Part shown: piece by piece, positions 48,900 to 55,922 of the stretch | Layout: the number at the start of each line of letters is the position of its first letter | Numbering within the stretch: the stretch's first letter is position 1 | From: DRQF01 sp964559135 | GTDB lineage: Bacteria; Planctomycetota; GCA-002687715; DRQF01 | Direction: 5' to 3' | NCBI GenBank assembly: GCA_964559135.1 | Contig: CAZLGG010000013.1 | Span: 1-55,922 of the forward strand | Length of the DNA stretch: 55,922 bases | The notes under the pieces: model-generated | Told to the model about the DNA's origin: nothing | The model's input: the letters and a program-made list of their open reading frames with translations, nothing else | The model's database searches: none | Position numbers and translations under genes: made by a program

Positions 48900-49097
48900 A
48901 TGTCCGAACTCCCCGAGAAACCGGCCGGTGAAGGTCCCAATTGGGTCCCGGCCGTCTCCGAGGGCGACGATCACGTGCCCTCGGTCGACAAGGGAATCCC
49001 AACTCCCGATGCCACGCGACCCATTCCTTCCCGTCTGCACAAGAAAATCCCGCGAAACCTCATTCTCGAGAGCCAATTGCAGTTGGTCGCGCCTTGA
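48900..49097 (+). CDS. Small hypothetical protein (65 aa)
   Basis: 65-residue acidic and proline-rich protein with no membrane segment and no family I know (MSELPEKPAGEGPNWVP...LILESQLQLVAP). A GGGGAG site lies about 7 bases before the ATG. It starts 25 bases after the PhoU-like stop and ends 17 bases before the next start, so it fits neatly into the reading order of a possible transcript. That spacing is the main support for it being real. Confidence 0.5.
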   Translation: MSELPEKPAGEGPNWVPAVSEGDDHVPSVDKGIPTPDATRPIPSRLHKKIPRNLILESQLQLVAP

Positions 49098-49114
49098 GAA
49101 CAAGGAGATCAAGA

Positions 49115-51235
49115 ATGAACGACGGATTCGTGGGGAGGCTCGTGGGCATCCTGCCGGTCATGGGCCTCGTTGCGGTGGTCGCATCGGCGCAAGTGATCTA
49201 TGTGGACGGAAATGCCGTGGGGCAGGGGACGGGAGCCAGTTGGGCGGATGCCTACACCGACTTGCAGGCGGCCCTGAACGCGGCGCAGCCCGGCGATCAG
49301 GTCTGGGTGGCGGAAGGCACCTACCACCCGGCTCCCTCCACCGCGACACCTCCCGCCGGATTCGCCATGCCGGACGGCGTGGCGGTCTACGGGGGGTTCG
49401 CGGGAAGCGAAACGGCCCTGGGCCAAAGGGACCCCCAGATCCACCCGACCATCTTGGACGGCGACGTGGCGGGTGATGACATTCGCACGGTGGGGGTCTA
49501 CGAAAACGGAACCCTTTACATGGACAACGTGGGGACCGTGGTCAGCTTCGTGGGGACGGGGCCCGGTACCCGCCTCGACGGTTTTTCCGTTTTCGGGGGC
49601 AGGGGGATTCACTCGAACCTTCCTCTCCAAGGTCAACCCCGTGGAGGGGGCATCGGGGTGGCCGGAGCCACCGTGACCCTCGCGAACTGTGAAATCGCCT
49701 GGAACGGGGATCAATCCCTCTTGCAGTTCCTCGGTCAGATCAACTTCACGACGGGACCGGTGGGGGCTCAGGGGCTTTTCGTCGAGGCCAACTCCACGGT
49801 GGTGGTGGAGGACTGCCGGTTTCACGACAACTGGGCGAGTCAATCGGGAGCCGTGCGCCTCATCGACGGGAACCACGTCTTTCGACGTTGCGATTTCACC
49901 CACAATCGGGGCACGGCCCTTGCGGGAGCCATGCTGTCGGAGGCCGGCTCGCTCACCGTCGACACCTGCCAGTTCAGTGGGAACCGTGGATACGTCGCCG
50001 GCGCGATCCAGATGGAAATCCCCACGTCGCTCAGCCTGCGAGACAGCAGTTTTCTCGCCAATAGCGCAGATTTCAACGCCACACCCCTGTTCGCCTCGGG
50101 CTCGGGGGCTGTGGTCGGACGGGGAGCTGTCGATATTCGACGTTGTGTTTTCGACGGCAACGCCTGTGTGAGCACGGAAGGAGGCGCCCTGACCGCCGAA
50201 GGAAACTCCCCCGGCCCCGTCCGCGTGGAAGGCTGTACTTTCATCAATAACACGGCTCGCAACTGTGGGGCTCTCAAATCCACAAGGCCCATGACCCTTT
50301 TGAACAGCGTTTTCCGCGGCAATCACGCCACGAAGAAGTACGCCGCGGTGGGTGTGTTGGGAACGACGGGCGCTTTGACGCTGCGTGGATGCACCGTCTA
50401 CGGGAATGTCGCCGACATCAAGTTCGGCGGCGTTTGGGCCGAGACCCTCGACGCCGTCGGCGGGATTTTCTGGGGCAACACGGACCCCATCGGCATCGGC
50501 CGCACTCAGCTTTGGGGCAACACCAAGACCATCGCTTCCTGCTGTGTGCAGGATCTTTTCATCGGCCCTCCGGGCGAGGATCCTCCGAACCCCAACAGTT
50601 TTCCCAACTCCATCGATCAGGACCCCATGTTCGTGGACGCTGCGAACGGCGATCTCCATCTTCTACCCGGCTCTCCCTGCATCGATGCCGGCGACGAGAC
50701 GGCGTATTCACCAAACGTGACCGTTGATGTTGATGGAGCCTCGCGCTTTTTCGACGACCCGGCGACGCCCGATACGGGGCTGGGAGTCGGTCCGTTGCCG
50801 GACATGGGGGCCTTCGAGTTCGGTGCTGGGTCCGACTTGTTGCTCGACCAGCGCATCTTGTCATTGGCGACGGGTGGAACCGTGACGTTCACCTTGGATG
50901 GGGGAGCTTCACACGCTGGAGAGGCCTATTGGTTGGTGGGTTCTCTTGCGGGCACCTATCCTGGCACGCCACTTCAAGGCTTCACGGTGCCCCTCGACAG
51001 CCCCGATCCCTACCTCGATTTCACCCTCATGAATCCGAACTCGTCGGTTCTGTCCAACACTTTGGGTTTTCTCGACAGTATGGGGCGGGCCCAAGCGCAA
51101 TTCCATCTGCCCCCTGGGCTCCCCCTCGGACCGACACCCATCGTGTTGCACCACGCCTTCGTGCTTTTTCAGCCCGTGGGAGCGGTCACCGTCACGTGCG
51201 TGAGTCACCCGGTCGCTCTGAGACTCGAGCCATGA
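49115..51235 (+). CDS. Secreted right-handed beta-helix protein with planctomycetal tail domain
   Basis: 706-aa exported protein. Signal peptide: about 1-25 (ILPVMGLVAVVASAQ). The segment IYVDGNAVGQGTGASWADAYTDLQAALNAAQPGDQVWVAEGTYHP is the usual start of a parallel beta-helix of the DUF1565/choice-of-anchor Q type. Repeats of VEDCRFHDN, VDTCQFSGNRG, IRRCVFDGN and VEGCTFINNTA build the helix. DLHLLPGSPCIDAGDE and DMGAFEFG close it. The last 110 residues (GEAYWLVGSLAGTYPGTPLQG...HHAFVLFQP) are a tail domain I associate with planctomycetes. AAGGAG is 8 bases before the ATG. Polysaccharide binding or adhesion is plausible. No catalytic motif is seen. Confidence 0.9.
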   Translation: MNDGFVGRLVGILPVMGLVAVVASAQVIYVDGNAVGQGTGASWADAYTDLQAALNAAQPGDQVWVAEGTYHPAPSTATPPAGFAMPDGVAVYGGFAGSETALGQRDPQIHPTILDGDVAGDDIRTVGVYENGTLYMDNVGTVVSFVGTGPGTRLDGFSVFGGRGIHSNLPLQGQPRGGGIGVAGATVTLANCEIAWNGDQSLLQFLGQINFTTGPVGAQGLFVEANSTVVVEDCRFHDNWASQSGAVRLIDGNHVFRRCDFTHNRGTALAGAMLSEAGSLTVDTCQFSGNRGYVAGAIQMEIPTSLSLRDSSFLANSADFNATPLFASGSGAVVGRGAVDIRRCVFDGNACVSTEGGALTAEGNSPGPVRVEGCTFINNTARNCGALKSTRPMTLLNSVFRGNHATKKYAAVGVLGTTGALTLRGCTVYGNVADIKFGGVWAETLDAVGGIFWGNTDPIGIGRTQLWGNTKTIASCCVQDLFIGPPGEDPPNPNSFPNSIDQDPMFVDAANGDLHLLPGSPCIDAGDETAYSPNVTVDVDGASRFFDDPATPDTGLGVGPLPDMGAFEFGAGSDLLLDQRILSLATGGTVTFTLDGGASHAGEAYWLVGSLAGTYPGTPLQGFTVPLDSPDPYLDFTLMNPNSSVLSNTLGFLDSMGRAQAQFHLPPGLPLGPTPIVLHHAFVLFQPVGAVTVTCVSHPVALRLEP

Positions 51236-51348
51236 CCGGGATCCTTGGGCTTCGCGACTCTCACTGAACAAGCGTCTGTGTGAGGGGCGCGGGGCTGGTG
51301 GGACTTCGATGTTTGGTGCTGAGGTGGCCGACGGAGTGGTCATCGCAT

Positions 51349-52248
51349 TCACTGGGACGAGACGAGCCCGTCATAGCCGACGACCATGAAGTGAGATTCA
51401 TCGAAGCGCCAGCGGGAAGAGAACCGCCGGCCCTGCCGATGGAGGAGGGCGCGAAGAATCGGTTCGGCCTCATCGATGACCACGCGGTCGTACTTTTCGT
51501 CCGGGTGGCCGGGGAATCCTGTTTCCAGGCTGAAGGTCGTCGCGTTGATCCCGTCGCCCACCGCTTGGATGACTCGTCCGTCTCCCAGGGCCACGATCAC
51601 GTGTCCTCGATAAACGATGAGGTCGAGGGGACGGAGGGCCTTCGCCATGGTCGCCGCGTTCGAGGCTTCATCGTCCTCGATGACCCGCGCCGCGGAACCG
51701 AAGGCTTCGTAGACGTGGCAACTGTCGCCGAAGAAGGCGTAGTCGGTGGCGAGATTGAAAAGTCCCGAGCAGTCGATGCCCGCGGACCTCATGATCATGG
51801 CGAGGTCGGGGTCTTCGAGATCCTCGCGCCGCATGAGGCCGCGAGCGATCAGCGCCTCGGCCTGGATGTCGCTTCCCGAGGGGGCGCTGCCCCCGTAGAG
51901 GTACGGTGTCCCTTCAAGGCTCAAGAGGGCGTCGATGACATTCTGCATCGGTGGCGCAGAGGCGGCGCGCGTCCCCGCGGGTGGGCCGGGTATCACCCTG
52001 ACCGCCTCCTCGAGGGCGTAGAGCTCCTTCTTGTAGAAGGGGCGGTAGGCGCTATCCACCACTTCCACCATCCCGTGAGGCGCGGGTCGGACCTCGAGAT
52101 GGCTGCCCGGGGGCAGGACTTTGGCGATCCAGCCGTCAACGCGGCCGCGCGGTGGGTTCCCCAGTTTTCTTTCTCGCAGAATCTCTCCGCGATCGTAGAC
52201 CGTGACGAGCTCCGCTTTCGTGAAGAGCGTCAAGGGTTCGGGATTCAT
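51349..52248 (-). CDS. NlpC/P60 family peptidase with SH3-like N-terminal domain
   Basis: About 299 aa. The N-terminal part (residues 1-80, LVTVYDRGEILRERKLGN...DGWIAKVLPPGSHLEV) looks like a bacterial SH3 domain. The catalytic domain follows: EGTPYLYGGSAPSGSD, the nucleophile in AGIDCSGLFNLATDY, and the His in LIVYRGHVIVALGDG. Such enzymes cut peptidoglycan stem peptides. The start is uncertain. The ATG at 52248 has no good ribosome site, and the frame is open to about 52530 with a GTG at 52347. No signal peptide appears at any start, unusual for a wall hydrolase, so the 5' end may be misread. Confidence 0.82.
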   Translation of the reverse strand: MNPEPLTLFTKAELVTVYDRGEILRERKLGNPPRGRVDGWIAKVLPPGSHLEVRPAPHGMVEVVDSAYRPFYKKELYALEEAVRVIPGPPAGTRAASAPPMQNVIDALLSLEGTPYLYGGSAPSGSDIQAEALIARGLMRREDLEDPDLAMIMRSAGIDCSGLFNLATDYAFFGDSCHVYEAFGSAARVIEDDEASNAATMAKALRPLDLIVYRGHVIVALGDGRVIQAVGDGINATTFSLETGFPGHPDEKYDRVVIDEAEPILRALLHRQGRRFSSRWRFDESHFMVVGYDGLVSSQ

Positions 52249-52905
52249 CACGTGAACGGTTGCCACGGCCTTCTCGTTGTCGGCGCCAGAGGCCCCTGTC
52301 GAGGTCGGCTCGAGGCCGCGGATTATGGGGCACCGCTGGATTTTCACCCACCTGCACGAAGTGTCAAACGGGGAACGAGCCTCGAACGGCGATCGTTTCG
52401 CGATGGAAACTCCGGAAGGAGAGGGTGTGCCCACGGGACCATGAGCCCCCTCTCGCACCGTCGTGGCCAAAATTTTTCGAGAACATGATTCGGCAACGGC
52501 CAATACAGACCAGAGTGAAGCCGGCCGCACGCGGAAAAAACGGAGCGGAGAAAGGTATCATTTCGTCGTTGCGGGCCTCCCATTCATTTGGATCGGCAAG
52601 TGAATCACCTTCACCGATTCTTTCCTGGATGGGCGGTTTCGCATGCCGTCGAAATCCAATTTGCACCATGAATTGAAGGTTCTTTCCGTGACCACCTCCT
52701 GTTTCCTCTTGATCGTCCACGCGGCCGGGTCGGGTCGACTCCCAGCCAGGATGTCTGCGAGAGCGCCTTCGACACGGGGGCGCGGCGTTGCCGCAATCGG
52801 ACCCTGGCTGGTTCGTGCCATGGGCCGGTTGGGGTCCGGTTTTTTCTCGAGACGGCAACGAAGATGTGAGGGATGGCGCACCCGATGGGGGCTCGGGGGG
52901 TGGGG
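52249..52905. other. Gene-free interval before the ECF sigma factor gene
   Basis: About 650 bases without a supported gene. Part may be a 5' extension of the NlpC/P60 gene (up to about 52530). Short open frames on both strands have no recognisable product. The stretch 52470-52690 is less GC-rich than its surroundings and is the likely place for divergent promoters. I could not assign boxes with confidence. Confidence 0.45.
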
Positions 52906-53658
52906 ATGATCGGGGCGCACGGTTTGAGAATTGACTCGGCTGTGGACGTCGATCCAAGGTATCGCTCCACCCGGTGGTCGCTGATCGACCGTGCGCAGCA
53001 CGGATCGGACGAGGCCCGCACGCAGGCGATGGATCAAATCGTTCGCCTGTACTGGAGGCCGGTGTATTGGACTCTCCGGCGCGGTTGGCAACGGGACAGG
53101 CAAGATGCCGCCGAACTCACTCAACAATTCTTCCTCTACTTTCTCGAACGGGAGCTGATCCAGGGCGTGCGCAAAGCCCGTGGACGATTCCGCGGTTGGA
53201 TCAAGGGGACACTCCGCAATTTCATGCGCGAACACGCCAGGAACGCGCGGCGTCTCAAACGTGGAGGAGGGAGAGTGCTGGTCCCCCTGGACGACTTGAT
53301 GGGGATCGAAGCCGCGCCTCCTTCCACTGACATCGCTTCTGACCGGCTGTTCGAGAGGGAACTCATGCGATCGCTCATCCGGGAAGCACTCGAAGAGTTG
53401 TCTGTGCGCATGGAACGGGAAGGTCGCCACGAGCGTTTCATGGTTTTTCGCCACTACTATTTCGAAGAGGCCCAGGGTCATCGCCTGACGTACGACGAGC
53501 TCGGGGAACATTTCGGGATGAGTTTTCACGAAGTCAAGAACGCCTTGGCCGAAATGCGCGTCGCCTACCGGATCACCTTGTTGAATTTGATGGGGAGCCC
53601 AGGCGCGACACAGGAGGAAACGATTCACGAGATTCTTGAAGTCTTCAGAGTGCCATGA
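52906..53658 (+). CDS. ECF-type RNA polymerase sigma factor (planctomycetal, kinase-associated)
   Basis: 250-aa sigma factor. YRSTRWSLIDRAQHGS opens region 2, which continues LYWRPVYWTLRRGWQRDRQDAAELTQQFFLYFLERELIQGVRKARGRFRGWIKGTLRNFMREHARNARR. Region 4 (LTYDELGEHFGMSFHEVKNALAEMRVAYRITL) has the helix-turn-helix. This TRWSL-type group is common in Planctomycetota and is usually linked to Ser/Thr kinases, as here: its TGA overlaps the ATG of the kinase gene. ATGs at 52873 and 52906 are both possible. I prefer 52906 because the family begins about 15 residues before TRWS. Confidence 0.9.
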   Translation: MIGAHGLRIDSAVDVDPRYRSTRWSLIDRAQHGSDEARTQAMDQIVRLYWRPVYWTLRRGWQRDRQDAAELTQQFFLYFLERELIQGVRKARGRFRGWIKGTLRNFMREHARNARRLKRGGGRVLVPLDDLMGIEAAPPSTDIASDRLFERELMRSLIREALEELSVRMEREGRHERFMVFRHYYFEEAQGHRLTYDELGEHFGMSFHEVKNALAEMRVAYRITLLNLMGSPGATQEETIHEILEVFRVP

Positions 53659-55922
53659 TCCATCAAGAAGAAGCCTACATCGAACGTCTTCGACGTCTGT
53701 TCTTGGAAGACACGGTGGACGCCCACTCCGACCCGGCATCGGAACTGTTCCGTGAATCAGGAGCGGTGGGGGTCACACGATTCGGTTCCTATCTTCTCTT
53801 CGATCTCCTCGGCGAAGGGAGATTCTCCCGTGTTTTTCGAGGTCTGCACGTCGATCTCAGCAAGCCCGTGGCTGTCAAGGTGCTGCGGACGGATTCGGAG
53901 TCGCCATTGGACGCCGCACGTTTCCGTGCCGAGGCGATCACGGTGGCGTCCTTGCATGATCCTGGAATCGTGCGGGTCGAGGATGTCGGTGACGTCGATG
54001 GTGTCCCCTTCATGGCGATGGAGTACGTGGAGGGAGAATCTCTCGCCACTTGGTTGCGGGAGGGGGAAAGAACACTCGTGGACCTCCTGGATGTGGCGAT
54101 CCAACTCGCCTCGGCTCTCGCCCACGTTCATGCAAAGGGAGTCGTACATCGCGACGTCAAGCCGGAGAACATTCTCGTCACTGGGGAAAGACGTGTCGTC
54201 TTGATCGATTTCGGTCTCGCGAAAACGGGGCCGTCGGACATGGGAGAGACCGGACTACGGGCTGGGACCCCTATGTACATGTCACCGGAACAGGCCACCG
54301 GTCAGGCGGATGCCATCGGCCCGGAGAGTGATGTTTTTTCCGCGGGATCGGTTCTCTACGAGATGTTCGGGGGCGTGCCGCCTCATCGAGCCGAGGACTT
54401 GGAGGATGTCTATCGATGCATCGTTGAAGGCACGTCCCCTTCCCTCTCATCTGTGAATCCTCGTCTCTCAAGGGATGTTGCGTCCGTCATCGAAAAGGCC
54501 ATGGCTCGAAATCCCTCCGATCGCTACGCGAATGGAGGTGAATTGCACAGCGATCTTTGCCGACTTGCCGAGGGGCGGGTGCCTCGCGCGAGACAACTGG
54601 GAACCTTCGCCCAGGCTGCGAGGGGGACCGCACGAGTCATTCAACAGCACCGATGGGGCCTTTTGGTGATTGGCTTTCTCGTGGGGTTGGTCGGCTGGTG
54701 GAGCTTCCAGAATCATCGTCACGGAGAGGCCCTGTCCCGGTTCCTCGCCGACCAAAAAGATTACTGCGAGTTCGAAAGGCGAACGCGGCCGATCTTGAAT
54801 CGCGCGGAGACTCTGCGTCGCGAGTCGGTCCGCGATGTGGGGGCGGAGGCTGACCTCCGTCGTGATCTGGAGAAACTCTTCGAGCGTTCCCCTCGCGCGG
54901 AGGCGCTCAAGGCGGGTTACATGGGGCTGTTGTCCGAAACGCTCCGAGATCCTGGCGCGGATTCCTTTTTCGCGGAGGCGCTTCGCCGCTTTCCCCATGA
55001 GCCGTTCCTCAGGCTCCTCGATGTTCGCCGGCAGCTCAGGGCATATCTGTCAACTCTACGGTGGCCGACGGTCGAGGTCGACTTCGTCGGCCGGGCGCGC
55101 ACACGGAGGTTCCCTCGGGGAACCAGCGGACTCCTGAGCGAGCGACGCCGCCGACTCCGAGCTGCCCTCAAACAGGCCCGCCTCGTTTGGTCGAGGGTGA
55201 ATGAGGACAGCGGCACCCTGCGTGCCATGGAGAAACTCTTCCTGGCCCTTTCGGCTTTCGAAGAAGGCAATGATAAAAAGACCTGCCGCATCCTCGAGGA
55301 CGTCGGAGAACGTGTCGATTTCCCGGAAGAAATCTACGTCGTCGAAACGTTGAGCTGGGCGCGACGAGGCGATCTCGACCGTGCTTCGGAGTGGGCCGAG
55401 CGATTCACCTTGACGTATCCGCAGAGTCTCCGAGCGCGATCCAACCTGGCGCAGGTCCTCCGGTTGAAAGGCCTCGATGCGAGCATGAGGGGTTTGAGTG
55501 CGGAGGCCATCTTGGGGCGCATCCGCGCCCTCCTCGGACAGGATTCTGCCGTTCGCCGCGTCGCGTCAGAGTTCAAGTTTGCCCAAGCGATGGCGGGATT
55601 CGACTGTACCGACGCATCACGACGTCGGTTGGAGGACGCCCTGGCCGCCTTGAGGCAAGTGGGGAACGGCTTCGAACCTTGGACGACCCAGGCGCAGGAG
55701 GGAGTTGTTCTTCGTAGCCTCTCCTATCTTTCCGGCTCGGCGGCGGCTCGCCGAGATTCACTGAATGGGGCTCTAAGAGCGTTCCGCAGGGCGGAGGCCT
55801 CCTCCCCGCAGCGATGGCGCATCCTTCCCTTGCGATTGGATTGCGAGCTGGAAGCTTGGGGGTGCGAACTCGAGCCTCCGGGGGCTGCGGAGGAACGGCG
55901 TTGGCTGGAAGAATGGGCCTCT
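53655..55922 (+). CDS. Membrane Ser/Thr protein kinase (PknB-like), truncated by the window end
   Basis: 756 codons are present and the frame is still open at the last base. The kinase domain (about 44-300) has a Gly loop (LLGEGRFSRVF), Lys75 (VAVKVL), the catalytic loop HRDVKPEN (Asp167), DFG (185-187) and SPE (210-212) in place of APE. One membrane segment lies at about 334-349 (WGLLVIGFLVGLVGWW). The remaining 400 residues are helical and TPR-like, probably extracytoplasmic. The ATG overlaps the sigma factor's stop (53655-53658), so sigma and kinase are made together. The kinase may control that sigma factor by phosphorylation, as proposed for such pairs. Confidence 0.92.
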   Translation, partial: MIHQEEAYIERLRRLFLEDTVDAHSDPASELFRESGAVGVTRFGSYLLFDLLGEGRFSRVFRGLHVDLSKPVAVKVLRTDSESPLDAARFRAEAITVASLHDPGIVRVEDVGDVDGVPFMAMEYVEGESLATWLREGERTLVDLLDVAIQLASALAHVHAKGVVHRDVKPENILVTGERRVVLIDFGLAKTGPSDMGETGLRAGTPMYMSPEQATGQADAIGPESDVFSAGSVLYEMFGGVPPHRAEDLEDVYRCIVEGTSPSLSSVNPRLSRDVASVIEKAMARNPSDRYANGGELHSDLCRLAEGRVPRARQLGTFAQAARGTARVIQQHRWGLLVIGFLVGLVGWWSFQNHRHGEALSRFLADQKDYCEFERRTRPILNRAETLRRESVRDVGAEADLRRDLEKLFERSPRAEALKAGYMGLLSETLRDPGADSFFAEALRRFPHEPFLRLLDVRRQLRAYLSTLRWPTVEVDFVGRARTRRFPRGTSGLLSERRRRLRAALKQARLVWSRVNEDSGTLRAMEKLFLALSAFEEGNDKKTCRILEDVGERVDFPEEIYVVETLSWARRGDLDRASEWAERFTLTYPQSLRARSNLAQVLRLKGLDASMRGLSAEAILGRIRALLGQDSAVRRVASEFKFAQAMAGFDCTDASRRRLEDALAALRQVGNGFEPWTTQAQEGVVLRSLSYLSGSAAARRDSLNGALRAFRRAEASSPQRWRILPLRLDCELEAWGCELEPPGAAEERRWLEEWAS

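Noticed and set aside
1..55922. CRISPR arrays and insertion sequences
   Set aside because: No set of regularly spaced repeats and no transposase or integrase motif was seen in any frame.

Overview
The window is a high-GC (roughly 65%, my estimate), gene-dense bacterial chromosome segment with about 40 supported protein genes and one tRNA. I infer Planctomycetota, probably an uncultivated lineage. Reasons: several secreted proteins end in the 'tail' domains common in that phylum (beta-helix, FG-GAP and subtilase proteins), an ECF sigma factor is translationally coupled to a large membrane Ser/Thr kinase, and secreted phosphatases and SGNH hydrolases are abundant. No marker gene in the window proves the phylum.

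Layout. 1-3.6 kb: CorA-type transporter, SIS-domain sugar isomerase/deaminase and NagA (amino-sugar use). 3.7-6 kb: a relic of a secreted protein, a YchJ-like SEC-C protein, an SGNH hydrolase broken by two frameshifts, and tRNA-Gly(TCC). 6-7.3 kb: a retron-type reverse transcriptase beside the tRNA, with a structured upstream stretch bounded by a perfect 10-bp inverted repeat that could be its msr-msd RNA. 7.3-8 kb: no supported gene. 8-18.9 kb: a DUF3050 protein, an M28 peptidase, an MBOAT/AlgJ-like acyl-transfer pair, and a tightly coupled operon (kinase-like protein, two polytopic membrane proteins, GHL10-like lipoprotein). 19-26.3 kb: molybdenum redox enzymes, including a fused FeS/NrfD subunit coupled to its catalytic subunit. 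26.4-33 kb: methyltransferase, glycosyltransferase, SufR-like regulator, sigma-70 factor and a RegB/RegA two-component pair. 33-35.3 kb: two overlapping SPFH membrane proteins. 35.5-42 kb: secreted subtilase, zinc-ribbon protein, PhoD and PhoX phosphatases. 42-46.5 kb: polytopic membrane protein, FG-GAP protein and a DUF3179 protein read through an in-frame TGA. 46.5-49.1 kb: CBS protein, Na/Pi cotransporter, PhoU-like protein and a small protein. 49.1 kb to the end: secreted beta-helix protein, NlpC/P60 protein, ECF sigma factor and a Ser/Thr kinase cut off by the window edge.

Two items stand out. The DUF3179 gene carries a TGA exactly where the family has the first Cys of its CPLC motif, followed at once by a plausible bacterial SECIS hairpin, so it is probably a selenoprotein. 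The stand-alone retron-type RT has no recognisable effector gene next to it. PhoX, PhoD, the Na/Pi carrier and the PhoU-like protein suggest a life geared to organic-phosphate use. RegBA and the molybdoenzymes suggest redox-responsive respiration.
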